DNA of 64,000 bases from Kitasatospora azatica KCTC 9699 (GCF_000744785.1 NZ_JQMO01000003.1:372001-436000), one strand, 5' to 3'. Numbered from the stretch's first letter, positions 1 through 7,292 are shown. The notes: generated by a model from the letters alone, not told the origin. Numbers and translations: made by a program.

Positions 1-1
1 C

Positions 2-613
2 GGGCTGGTCCCGGCCGCCGTCGAGGCCGCGTTGGCCTGCGGCGAGCGGGCCGACGCCGTCCAGCTCGCCGAGGACGCCGAGCGCGGGCTGCGGGACCTG
101 GACGCACCCGCGGCAGCCGCGGAACTGCGGCTGGCCCGCGGCCTCCTGCTGCTGGACGCGGACCCGGCGGCGGCCGCCGAGCAGTTCCACGACGCGCAGC
201 TGCGATGGCAGTCGATCGGCCGCCCCTACTACTGTGCCCAGGCCACCGAACACCGTGGCCGGGCGCTGCTCGGCATCCGTCCGCACGACGCCGCCGCGCA
301 GCTCAGCGAGGCGGCGGCCGGGTACGACCGGCTCGGCGCCACCTCCGACGCCGCCCGCTGCCGGCACACGCTGCGCGAGTTCGGCCTGGCCCGGCCCTCG
401 CCACGCGGCCGGCGCGGCTACGGCGACCAGCTCTCGCCGCGCGAACTCGACGTGGCCCGGTTGCTCGCCCAGGGCGCCAGCAACCAGGACATCGCCCGCG
501 CGCTCTTCCTCTCCCCCCGCACCGTGGAACACCACGTCGCCCGCACCCTGAAGAAGCTCGGCGTCCCCCGCGAGGGCGTCCGCGAGGTACTGGTCCGGGT
601 GGCGCCCGACTAG
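2..613 (+). CDS. LuxR-family transcriptional regulator, C-terminal part (5' end outside window)
   Basis: The frame is open from the window edge, so only the C-terminal 203 residues are seen. The first part is Ala/Leu-rich and helical (repeated A-E-x-F/A-L patterns), as in the TPR-like middle of large LuxR/LAL regulators. The last 60 residues are a LuxR-type helix-turn-helix: LSPRELDVARLLAQG, then SNQDIARALFLSPRTVEHHV, then KKLGV. This domain binds DNA as a dimer. A TTG at 32 could give a short protein, but the homologous helical region continues upstream, so it is read as partial. The TAG stop (611-613) lies inside the left inverted repeat of the neighbouring IS, so the natural C-terminus may have been trimmed by insertion. 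Confidence 0.85.
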   Translation, partial: GLVPAAVEAALACGERADAVQLAEDAERGLRDLDAPAAAAELRLARGLLLLDADPAAAAEQFHDAQLRWQSIGRPYYCAQATEHRGRALLGIRPHDAAAQLSEAAAGYDRLGATSDAARCRHTLREFGLARPSPRGRRGYGDQLSPRELDVARLLAQGASNQDIARALFLSPRTVEHHVARTLKKLGVPREGVREVLVRVAPD

Positions 614-638
614 ATGACCTATTCCAAGGGGTGATGTG
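610..638 (+). repeat. Left terminal inverted repeat of the IS-like unit
   Basis: Reads CTAGATG-N4-ATTCCAAG followed by GGGT and a GTG end. It is the inverted counterpart of 2533-2561. It overlaps the stop codon of the LuxR gene. Confidence 0.6.
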
Positions 639-785
639 CGGCGATGGGTGAGGGCGCCGTGATCATGGTGTGGGCCGAGCAACCCGGGGATCCCGGCGGT
701 GCTTCTCTACGTCGAGATCGAGTAGGTGGATGCCGACCAGCAGCCCAGTGCTGACGTGGAAGGCGGGCGTGGAGCCGGGTGGCTG

Positions 786-1463
786 TTACACCCCGGTTCG
801 GTATGCCTCCAGGTGGTCGGCCAGCGCTGTGGGGTGGCCGAGCATAGGGCAGTGGTCGCCCGGCAGTTCGTCGGGTGTAATGCCCAGGCGCTCCCGCACG
901 ATCCGGCGCATGTACTCGGCGGGGAAGAAGTGGTCGTCCCGGGACAGCAGGAACTTCGTGGGCACATCCGGCCACGCGGCCAGTGGCCATGGCTTCATGA
1001 ACGGGGCGGCCGACTGCGTGCGCGTGTGCTTCTGAGCCTCGGCGGCGAGTTCTGGCGGGGTGTCGTGGTGGAACAGAGCGGTGTCGTCGTCGGGGTCCCT
1101 GCCGTCGCGTTCGTCTTGTTCGCGCCTGGCCTGCTCGTAGCCAGTGTTGGCCCACCACTGGCCCGGACTCTCGCCCGGTGCCGGGATCTGTGCCTGCAGC
1201 ATCACCAGCAGGTCCACCGGCACGCGATCGCACACCAGCGGGGCGGTGAACCCGCCGAAGGAATGGGCCACCAGGATCAGGTCGGCGCGATCACCGATGG
1301 CGTCGACCACGGTGTCGGCGTACTCGGCCAGCCCAGCCGAGTCGTCGTCGCACGGCAGGTCCACCGCCACCACGTCATGGCCCCGCCCACGCAGCTCGGC
1401 CTCCAGCAGATGCCAGTACCACGGGCCGGACGCGGCACCGGGAATCAACACGTACGTAGCCAT
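786..1463 (-). CDS. Alpha/beta-fold hydrolase
   Basis: 225-residue cytoplasmic hydrolase. The N-terminus MATYVLIPGAASGPWYWH holds the oxyanion-hole strand. The nucleophile elbow is VAHSFGG (GxSxG-like, Ser within AHSFG), the acid is probably in LSRDDHFFP, and the catalytic His is in GDHCPMLGHP near the C-terminus. This is the esterase/haloperoxidase-like subgroup found often in actinobacteria. The ATG at 1463 has a purine-rich GAGGGGG upstream and starts exactly at the family's conserved first strand; the longer frame to 1610 adds an unrelated 49 residues. It lies between the left IS repeat and the transposase, so it may be a passenger gene. Substrate unknown. Confidence 0.85.
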   Translation of the reverse strand: MATYVLIPGAASGPWYWHLLEAELRGRGHDVVAVDLPCDDDSAGLAEYADTVVDAIGDRADLILVAHSFGGFTAPLVCDRVPVDLLVMLQAQIPAPGESPGQWWANTGYEQARREQDERDGRDPDDDTALFHHDTPPELAAEAQKHTRTQSAAPFMKPWPLAAWPDVPTKFLLSRDDHFFPAEYMRRIVRERLGITPDELPGDHCPMLGHPTALADHLEAYRTGV

Positions 1464-1589
1464 CGTCAGTGACCCCCTCGGTAGCAGACGCGGTGCCTCA
1501 ACGCCGTCGCTCGGCCCGTCGAGGCACGGCGAGCGAATGCCCCACCGCTGGGCTGGAGTTGTCCACGCACTCGGGAGGACTTGGTCCAC

Positions 1590-1626
1590 GCGGTGAGGAG
1601 GCGAGGGCATCCATGATCATTGTGTG
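1590..1626 (+). repeat. Second copy of the sequence found just inside the left IS end (638-672)
   Basis: The two stretches agree at about 27 of 36 aligned positions, including GAGGGC and TGATCAT-x-GTGTG. Here the copy leads straight into the transposase GTG start. At 638-672 it leads into unrelated sequence. Confidence 0.5.
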
Positions 1627-2538
1627 ACGAACAATCTGGACACCCTCGCGACCGCACTCTATGTGAAGACCGACGACTTGCTGAAGGAATCGCCGCAGTT
1701 CGCTCCGTGGCGGCCAGCCGTGGGCATCGCGCCGCAGCTCGGCGACGCCGAGCTGGTGACGCTGGCGATGATGCAGGCGATGCTCGGCTTCACCTCCGAA
1801 GCCCGCTGGCTGCGGCACGCCCACGCCCGCCTGCGGCACCTGTTCCCCTACCTGCCCCAGCAACCCGGCTACAACAAGCGGCTGCGCAAGGCCGCCGAAT
1901 TGATCCGCTACGTCACCCGAACGCTGGCCCGCGATACCACGCTGTGGACCGACGACGTGTGGGTCGTGGACTCCACTCCGGTCGAGTGCGGACGCTCCCG
2001 TGAGACCGTCAAGCGCTCCGACCTGGCCGGATGGGCCCAGTACGGGTACTGCGCCAGCCACTCGCGCTACTTCTGGGGGCTGCGGCTGCACCTGGTCTGC
2101 ACCCTGCACGGCCTGCCGGTCGCCTTCGCACTGACTGGGGCCAAGGCTGACGAACGCGAGACGCTGCTCGACCTGCTCGCTATCGAGCCGCAGCTCACCG
2201 CCGAGCGCCCGGGCCAGACGCTGATCGGCGACAAGAACTACTTCGGCCGGGAGTTCGAGCAGCAGCTGGCCGAGCTTGACATCCGTCTGCTGCGGCCGGC
2301 CCGCAAGGGCGAGGCCGAGCGGGCCGGATTGCAACTGTTCAAGCCGCTGCGGCAGGTCATCGAGTCGGTCAACGAAACCTTCAAGGGCCAGCTCGACCTC
2401 GAACGGCACCGCGGTCGCACGCCCGGCGGCGTGGCCGTCCGCGTCCTGCAGCGCATCCTCGCGCTCACCGCCGCCATCTGGCACAACAACCGCACCGGCC
2501 AGCCGATCATGCGGGCGTTGACACCCTACGACCACTAA
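1624..2538 (+). CDS. IS982-family DDE transposase
   Basis: 304 residues, full length for the family. It opens with the characteristic TNNLDTLATALYV. A helical DNA-binding part (residues 20-100) contains LGFTSEARWLRHAHARLRHL. The DDE core has VVDSTPVECGRS (first Asp at residue 116), TGAKADERE (second Asp region) and ESVNETFKGQLDLE (Glu). It catalyses cut-and-paste movement of the element. The GTG at 1624 gives the family's usual N-terminus. No frameshift or internal stop is seen, so the gene looks functional. It ends only a few bases before the right inverted repeat, as in compact IS elements. Confidence 0.93.
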   Translation: MTNNLDTLATALYVKTDDLLKESPQFAPWRPAVGIAPQLGDAELVTLAMMQAMLGFTSEARWLRHAHARLRHLFPYLPQQPGYNKRLRKAAELIRYVTRTLARDTTLWTDDVWVVDSTPVECGRSRETVKRSDLAGWAQYGYCASHSRYFWGLRLHLVCTLHGLPVAFALTGAKADERETLLDLLAIEPQLTAERPGQTLIGDKNYFGREFEQQLAELDIRLLRPARKGEAERAGLQLFKPLRQVIESVNETFKGQLDLERHRGRTPGGVAVRVLQRILALTAAIWHNNRTGQPIMRALTPYDH

Positions 2539-2561
2539 ACCTCTTGGAATCGACCATCTAG
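2533..2561 (-). repeat. Right terminal inverted repeat of the IS-like unit
   Basis: On the minus strand it reads CTAGATG-N4-ATTCCAAG-A-GGT. It overlaps the last codons of the transposase. A further hairpin, CTAGGGC at 2558-2564 pairing with GCCCTAG at 2575-2581, runs from the tip of the element into the stop codon of the next gene. Confidence 0.6.
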
Positions 2562-2577
2562 GGCCTGTCGTCCAGCC

Positions 2578-2952
2578 CTAGTGTCCTGTGGCGGGTGAGC
2601 CGATCTTTCGGCGCTCGGCGGGCAGTTCCAGCACCCGGCAGCGCTGGGCCGTGATCCGGCGCACCACGTCGCGGGCGACCACGTCGTGCAGTGAGAAGAC
2701 GAACGCGCCCGGTACCAGCACCACCTGGTAGGTCTTGGAGGCCACCAGCCGCAGCAGCTGTTCGCGCTGCGGCAGCGGCGCGCCGGACGGGAAGCCGTTG
2801 TCCAGGTACACGTCCGGCTCCGGCAGTCCCAGTTGCCTGGCGAAGTGCGTCAGCGCCCGGCAGTGCACCGACATCTGCCAGGTGTCGTGTGGGTAGCAGC
2901 GCAGGTACGCCGCGGTTCTGAGCCGACTGCCTGAGGGAATCGGGAGGTCCAC
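2578..2952 (-). CDS. Serine-recombinase-like small protein without catalytic serine
   Basis: 124 residues. The layout follows the resolvase catalytic domain: AAYLRCYPHD where resolvases have Y-x-R-x-S, then DNGFPSGAPLPQREQLLRLV matching the D-x-x-F-S-G...RP-x-L-x-x-L segment, then VVLVPGAFVFSLHD where resolvases have V-x-K-x-D-R-L-S-R. The position of the nucleophilic Ser is Tyr, and the later Arg residues of the active site are gone, so strand exchange is not expected. There is no C-terminal HTH. It may be a domesticated DNA-binding or regulatory fold. The stop codon lies in the hairpin that touches the IS tip, so its last residues may have been altered by the insertion. Confidence 0.6.
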   Translation of the reverse strand: MDLPIPSGSRLRTAAYLRCYPHDTWQMSVHCRALTHFARQLGLPEPDVYLDNGFPSGAPLPQREQLLRLVASKTYQVVLVPGAFVFSLHDVVARDVVRRITAQRCRVLELPAERRKIGSPATGH

Positions 2953-3026
2953 GCTCCGCCTCCTGCTCGTCCGGTACTACAGCCAGTCAACGCGGAGCCG
3001 GTCGAGGTATCAACGCGTAGTCGCCC

Positions 3027-3968
3027 CTAATCCAGTCGCCGAACGTTAGGTGGCGCGCCGGGCGGGAGCAGGCCGGTCCACGCGGCCCACGCATCCAGTA
3101 GTGGCGGGACCACGGTCCGCCGCCGGGCGCAGCCGCTGCGCTCGACTGCGTGGCGCACCTCGGTCGGCGAGGCCTGGGGGAACTGGGAGAGGAGCAGCGC
3201 GACGGTCCCGACCACGAACGGGACGGCCGCGCTGGTGCCGGTGAGCCGCAGCGGACGGTCGCCGGGGCCCAGGCTCACGATCGCCTCCCCCGGGGCCCCG
3301 ATGCCACGGCCGCCGATCGATCCGCCCAGGTTCGACAGGTTCATCGGCCGTCCCCGCGCATCGTAGGCGACCACCGGGATGGTCCACGGGTGCCGGGTCA
3401 GCACGGAGCCGGCCAGGCGGCCCTGGTTTCCCGCCGCGACCACGGTGATCACGCCCCGGTTCGCCGCATGGTCCAGCGCCGCCGTCAGCTCGCGGTGCCC
3501 GCCGTTCGACGGTCGCTCGGGTGCGACGCTCAGGTTCAGCACCCGGGCTCCCGCGTCCACGGTCTCCACGATGGCGGCCGCCAGGTCCTCGAGCCGGGCG
3601 GCGGCCCCGCCGGGTTGGCGGGGGCGGCCCGGGTGGTTCGGGTAGCCGGCGTGGCCGGGGTGGTCCGGTTCGAAGATCGGGCGGATCAGCAGGGTGCAGT
3701 CCGGGCAGATGCCGGGGGCCGCCGAGGACCGTTCGGCACTCAACACCCCGGCGACGAAGGTGCCGTGCAGGCACCGGGAGTTCGGCGCCGCCCGGTCGCA
3801 CCCGCCTGCGCACGAAACGGCTTCGCCGGACAGCAGCCGGATCCGCCGGCCGTCGAAGGCGGGTTGGTCGGCCGCCACGAACCCGTCGACCAGCCCGACG
3901 GCCACCTCCGGCCGGCCTGCGGTCCGCGCCATCAGGGGCGCCAGCCGGACCAGGTCTACGGGCTTCAC
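3027..3968 (-). CDS. Signal-less S8 (subtilisin-like) peptidase resembling cyanobactin PatA/PatG proteases
   Basis: 313 residues. The catalytic triad is visible: Asp28 in VAVGLVDGF, His68 in CLHGTFVAGV, Ser246 in GTSAAVPF, with oxyanion Asn181 in AAGNQG. There is no signal peptide or long propeptide; the catalytic strand starts about 20 residues in. That opening (short helix, then 'G-x-P-E-V-A-V-x-L-V-D-G'), the I-x-PIF strand after a Cys-containing loop, and M-N-L-S-N-x-G later on match what I recall of PatA/PatG proteases of cyanobactin pathways. Five Cys lie in the first third. It is the last gene of a minus-strand set with a Cys-rich IPGF peptide (24 bp upstream) and a 51-aa protein. Likely role, inferred: cytoplasmic cleavage of the leader of these peptides. 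Confidence 0.82.
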   Translation of the reverse strand: MKPVDLVRLAPLMARTAGRPEVAVGLVDGFVAADQPAFDGRRIRLLSGEAVSCAGGCDRAAPNSRCLHGTFVAGVLSAERSSAAPGICPDCTLLIRPIFEPDHPGHAGYPNHPGRPRQPGGAAARLEDLAAAIVETVDAGARVLNLSVAPERPSNGGHRELTAALDHAANRGVITVVAAGNQGRLAGSVLTRHPWTIPVVAYDARGRPMNLSNLGGSIGGRGIGAPGEAIVSLGPGDRPLRLTGTSAAVPFVVGTVALLLSQFPQASPTEVRHAVERSGCARRRTVVPPLLDAWAAWTGLLPPGAPPNVRRLD

Positions 3969-3992
3969 GCCGCCGCTTTCACTGCGCCGCCA

Positions 3993-4274
3993 TCACGCGC
4001 CGCCCGACTCCGCAGCGCAGTCGGTCACGCAGCCCGCGATACAGGTCCGGCAGTGGGGCTCGTCCGCATGAGTGACGCAGTAGCTACCGCACGAGTTCTT
4101 GCACTCGGGGGCGCACCACCAGGGAATGTCGCCGCCGCCGTTCCGGTTGGATCGCCGGCCCTGCGGCCGGACGACCGCTCGGCCCGGCGCCACACCGTGC
4201 CGGCCGGCCCGGTACTGTCCGCAGCTGCGGTAGACCGCCGCGTCGGCGGTGAATCCGGGAATCCTCATCTCCAT
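3993..4274 (-). CDS. Cys-rich peptide with IPGF-type N-terminal leader (peptide A), possible RiPP precursor
   Basis: 93 residues: a leader-like part beginning MEMRIPGFTADAAVYRSCGQ, a basic Arg/Gly-rich middle (residues 22-48), and a C-terminal core with eight Cys at 54, 58, 62, 66, 75, 78, 82 and 86. The CxxxC spacing repeats, which would place Cys on one face of helices, as in metal-binding or disulfide helical hairpins. The leader is shared with peptide B at 4585. ATG at 4274 has AGAGG close upstream; the second Met (4268) is an alternative. It sits 24 bp before the S8 peptidase in the same orientation. Function unproven: precursor peptide, metal-binding peptide or small secreted factor are all possible. 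Confidence 0.7.
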   Translation of the reverse strand: MEMRIPGFTADAAVYRSCGQYRAGRHGVAPGRAVVRPQGRRSNRNGGGDIPWWCAPECKNSCGSYCVTHADEPHCRTCIAGCVTDCAAESGGA

Positions 4275-4294
4275 GCACCTCTTCTGACGAATCG

Positions 4295-4450
4295 TCAGCG
4301 GTCGTAGTAGGGAGACAACTTGGTCACCAGGAATGGGAACTCCTCGGTGACGTCCACCCGTACGAAGTGCTTCTCGGTGACATCGGTGTGGCGGTCCGTG
4401 AAGGAGAACAGGACACCGTCCGTCGCGGGAGTGTCCTGGTTTTCGCCCAT
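4295..4450 (-). CDS. Small acidic protein of unknown function in the peptide/protease locus
   Basis: 51 residues starting MGENQDTPATDGVLFSF and ending VTKLSPYYDR. It has no Cys, no membrane segment and no signal. A mixed pattern of hydrophobic strands (VLFSF, HFVRVDV, FPFLV) suggests a small beta fold. The ATG at 4450 is preceded by AGGTGAG; the frame is open further upstream, but with Pro/Arg/Gly-rich sequence unlike a protein. It is first of three minus-strand genes, 20 bp before peptide A. A role as peptide-recognition or immunity partner is only a guess from position. Confidence 0.5.
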   Translation of the reverse strand: MGENQDTPATDGVLFSFTDRHTDVTEKHFVRVDVTEEFPFLVTKLSPYYDR

Positions 4451-4584
4451 GGTCGGCTCACCTGCTCCTCGGCCGTCAATTCCAGGCTGCTCCGGTTCGA
4501 CCGGGCGTGCACCTCGTGCCCCGGGCCGGGCCGTCGGTCTGCGGGCAGCCTGGACAACGAGGGCCACGAGACGGGAGGTTCACC

Positions 4585-4869
4585 ATGGGCATCCCTGGAT
4601 TCCAAGCCGAGGCAGCCGTCTACCGCAGCACCGGCGCATACGCGACCGTCGCCCCCGCCCAGGCCGGCGGCACCGCCGGGCGGATCGCGCCGATGCTCTC
4701 GGATCTGCAAATCATGTGCGACCGGGACTACGACGGCTGCGAGGAGGAATGCGCCGTCCTCCTGGACAACTACGACGCGTGGAAGCCGTGTGGTGACGGC
4801 TGCCTGCAGAACTGGCGGATCTGCATGAACCCGGACCCGGACCCCGGCACCGACACAACGCGCTACTAG
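4585..4869 (+). CDS. Cys-rich peptide with IPGF-type N-terminal leader (peptide B), possible RiPP precursor
   Basis: 94 residues. The N-terminus MGIPGFQAEAAVYRSTGAY matches that of peptide A (IPGF-x-A-[ED]-AAVYRS-x-G-x-Y). The middle is Ala/Gly/Pro-rich. The C-terminal core is acidic, with six Cys at 45, 52, 56, 69, 73 and 80, again using CxxxC spacing. The core sequence is otherwise unlike that of peptide A. A strong GGGAGG lies 6 bp before the ATG. The gene is transcribed away from the protease operon across a 134-bp gap and ends 18 bp before the convergent GT39 gene. A conserved leader with divergent Cys-rich cores is typical of leader-directed processing or export. Confidence 0.72.
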   Translation: MGIPGFQAEAAVYRSTGAYATVAPAQAGGTAGRIAPMLSDLQIMCDRDYDGCEEECAVLLDNYDAWKPCGDGCLQNWRICMNPDPDPGTDTTRY

Positions 4870-4886
4870 GACCTGTCCGGCCCTAG

Positions 4887-6362
4887 TTAGTAGAAGTGCC
4901 GAAGCTCGGGCCAGAGCGTGGACCACGGCGCGCTGGTCCCGGTGCAGAGCACCACGGCCGCGTGCTGTTCCTGGTTGGGTACGCCGTGGCCGTTGTCGAC
5001 CTGGGCGACGGTCCGGCAACCGGTGAAGTACCGTTCCACGGCTGGGTACTTGGCCGGGTGCACCAGGAGCACCGGACCGTCGGCGGTGTCCGGGGGCCGG
5101 GCCCAGTCGGCGATGCTCATGTGTCCGGAGTACGGGGCCGGCAGGCCGTACCGGGGGCCGTAGTGGGCCAGGGCGCCGGCCTCGCCGTAGTTGGCGGCGA
5201 AGATCACCGCGTGCGACCGGCGGTCGGGCGGGACGGCGGACCAGCCTTCGCCGGTGGCTGCGGCGAGCTCGGGCCAGCCGACCTGCTCGCCCTGCTCCGG
5301 GTAGATCCAGTTCACCGCCGGAATCAGGCGCGGCGGCAGCACCGGCAGGGTGATCACGATGTTCACGGCGGCACCGAATGCCAGCCAGGCCAGCAGACTC
5401 GTCCGCCGCCGACCGGGGCGGGCGAGCCGCTCGGCCACCGGCTCGCAGCCGGCCGCCGTCAGCACCAGCAGCAGTGGGAGCGCGTAGTACGGCTTGCCGC
5501 CGGTGGCCAGCACCACGACGCAGACCAGCGGGTAGGCGAGCGCGAAGGCCTTGGCCCACCGCAGTGCGGGGTCGCGCAGCAGCCGACGGAATCCGCCAAC
5601 CCAGATCGGTACCAGCACGGGTGACAGGTACAGGAACTGCATCGGCACGAACATCAGCCGGTTGTCGCCACCGTCCTTGTCGCTGATCCCGCCGGCCACC
5701 GTCAACTCGGGCCAGCCGTGCGCGGCCTGCCACCACAGGTTGGGCAGCACGATCACCGCCGCGACCGCCAGTCCCAGCACCGGCCACCAGCCGCGCAGCA
5801 CCCGACGGGGACCGACGACCAGCACGGCGGGGACCAGGACGGCGGCGAGCAGCAGCACCAGGTCCTTGTTCAGCAGGGCGATCCCGGTCGCCGCGCCGAC
5901 GGCCGGCCACCAGCACGCGTCCCCGGTCCGCAGCAGGCGCAGGGTGAGCAGACAGACCGTCAGCCAGGCGAACACGTCGAAGGTGGTGGTCAGCAGCAGA
6001 TGGCCGACCGCCAGCACGAAGGCCGAGCAGGCCGCCGAGCCGGCCGCGAGCAGCTGGCCGCGTCGTCCGGCGCCCAACTCCCGGGCCAGCAGCGCCACCA
6101 GCGCGATGGACGCGGCGCTCAGCAGGGCCGGCACCACCCGCAGCCCGGTCGGGCTGTCGCCGAAGAGCGCCACCGAGGCCCGCGCGAGCAGCGGCGTGAG
6201 CGGCGGCTGGTCGGCGTATCCCCAGGCGGGGTGCTGACCGGCCATCAGGAAGTAGAGCTCGTCGCGGTGGAACCCGTAGCGTCCCGAGAGCAGCAGCAGC
6301 AGCGCGGCCACTGCGGCGGCCAGGGCCGCGACCGGCCCCTTCGCGAATGGTTGTACGGCCAT
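4887..6362 (-). CDS. Glycosyltransferase family 39-like polytopic membrane protein
   Basis: About 491 residues with roughly ten hydrophobic segments. The first loop carries the Asp-Glu motif YGFHRDELYF followed by HPAWGYADQPPLTPLLAR, the signature of the ArnT/PMT-like GT-C fold that transfers sugars from polyprenyl-phosphate donors at the membrane. Later conserved pieces are LNKDL and GGKPYYALPLL. The C-terminal soluble part (about 150 residues) contains paired Cys in FTGCRTVAQV and VVLCTG. The ATG at 6362 puts the first membrane segment near residue 10, as in relatives; a GTG at 6398 is an alternative. Acceptor unknown. It stands alone, convergent with the peptide B gene. Confidence 0.85.
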   Translation of the reverse strand: MAVQPFAKGPVAALAAAVAALLLLLSGRYGFHRDELYFLMAGQHPAWGYADQPPLTPLLARASVALFGDSPTGLRVVPALLSAASIALVALLARELGAGRRGQLLAAGSAACSAFVLAVGHLLLTTTFDVFAWLTVCLLTLRLLRTGDACWWPAVGAATGIALLNKDLVLLLAAVLVPAVLVVGPRRVLRGWWPVLGLAVAAVIVLPNLWWQAAHGWPELTVAGGISDKDGGDNRLMFVPMQFLYLSPVLVPIWVGGFRRLLRDPALRWAKAFALAYPLVCVVVLATGGKPYYALPLLLVLTAAGCEPVAERLARPGRRRTSLLAWLAFGAAVNIVITLPVLPPRLIPAVNWIYPEQGEQVGWPELAAATGEGWSAVPPDRRSHAVIFAANYGEAGALAHYGPRYGLPAPYSGHMSIADWARPPDTADGPVLLVHPAKYPAVERYFTGCRTVAQVDNGHGVPNQEQHAAVVLCTGTSAPWSTLWPELRHFY

Positions 6363-6559
6363 GGCCGGGCTACCCGGTCCATCCCCCCGAATGTCCACGG
6401 CGCGAGTCTGGCAGCTGCCCCGCCTGGTGGGAAGTGGCGCGCCTCGAGCGGACGCCCGAGATCGAACGGCGTGTTGGCGTCGCAGCGGCGGCGAGCTGTG
6501 ATCGGCTTGGGAGAAGCCCCGAGCAATGGAACACCTCGGATCAGGAGAGCACCACGTCC

Positions 6560-7219
6560 ATGCCTACGGACACCGCCCCCGGGCCGCTGCGCGTGCTCGT
6601 CTTCGGCGCCTCCCTGCGGGGCGACTCGACCAATGCCCGACTCGCGGCGCTGGTTGCGCAGCTGGTCGCCGACGCGGGTGCCACCGCCGACCTCACGAGC
6701 CTGGGCGACTTCGAGATGCCGCTCTACAACGGCGACGTCGACGCCGCGCAGGGACCGCCCAAGGGGGCGCTGGACCTGCGGGACCGGATCGAGCGGTGCG
6801 ACGGGTTCGTGATCGCCTCGCCCGAGTACAACGCGTCGGTGCCCGGGGTCCTGAAGAACGCGATCGACTGGGTCTCCCGGGTGCAGCCGCAGCCGCTGAA
6901 GGACAAGAACGCGATGCTGGTCTCCGCATCGCCCTCGCTGAGCGGCGGCAACCGCGGGCTGTGGGCGCTGCGGGTACCGCTGGAGCACCTCGGCACCCGG
7001 GTCTATCCCGACATGTTCAGCCTGGCCAACGCGTACCAGGGCTTCGCCGACGGCGGTCGGCTCGCCGACCCCCGTCTCCAGCAGCGCCTGTCGGACACCG
7101 TCGGCTCCTTCCTGAGCCTGGTCGAGTCCAGCGTGCGCTACGCCTCCCTGCAGCGCCGCTGGTACGAGTTCCTCGCCGACTGCACCGACGCGCCGATCAC
7201 CCAGCGGGCCCAGGACTGA
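6560..7219 (+). CDS. NAD(P)H-dependent FMN reductase family protein
   Basis: 219 residues with a flavodoxin-like fold. FGASLRGDSTNARLA is the FMN phosphate-binding loop, and ASPEYNASVPGVLKNAIDWVSR is the family's flavin/dimer signature. It probably reduces FMN or quinones with NAD(P)H in the cytosol. ATG at 6560 has AGGAG about 12 bp upstream; the frame continues further up but without family features. The stop region contains a 14-bp direct duplication (AGGACTGATCACCG twice, around 7213-7240). The next gene starts about 70 bp later on the same strand, so co-transcription is possible. Confidence 0.9.
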   Translation: MPTDTAPGPLRVLVFGASLRGDSTNARLAALVAQLVADAGATADLTSLGDFEMPLYNGDVDAAQGPPKGALDLRDRIERCDGFVIASPEYNASVPGVLKNAIDWVSRVQPQPLKDKNAMLVSASPSLSGGNRGLWALRVPLEHLGTRVYPDMFSLANAYQGFADGGRLADPRLQQRLSDTVGSFLSLVESSVRYASLQRRWYEFLADCTDAPITQRAQD

Positions 7220-7292
7220 TCACCGAGGACTGATCACCGGGCCCAGGACCGGTCAGCGAGCCGAGGGCCGATCCGGGAGGAAGGAGCACGCG

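Larger units (their letters stand above)
610..2561. mobile_element. IS982-like element carrying or interrupted by an alpha/beta hydrolase gene
   Basis: Imperfect inverted repeats of about 29 bp lie at 610-638 and 2533-2561. Both have CTAGATG, four variable bases, ATTCCAA, then a partly matching tail (about 21 of 29 positions agree). The transposase gene (1624-2538) abuts the right repeat. The hydrolase gene lies between the left repeat and the transposase. The 35 bases after the left repeat (638-672) also resemble those just before the transposase start (1590-1626), so the unit may be two nested or recombined copies rather than one transposon. CTAG occurs at both outer tips and could be a target duplication. 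A plain IS982 element is about 1 kb, so this 1.95-kb span is about twice the usual size. Confidence 0.55.

Noticed and set aside
1550..2578. GGGCTGGA at 1550-1557 and its complement at 2571-2578 as the IS ends
   Set aside because: Only 8 bp, with no similarity on extension. The 29-bp pair at 610-638/2533-2561 is far better supported.
4507..4584. Longer N-terminus for peptide B from an upstream start
   Set aside because: The GGGAGG site is placed for the ATG at 4585, and the shared leader with peptide A begins there.
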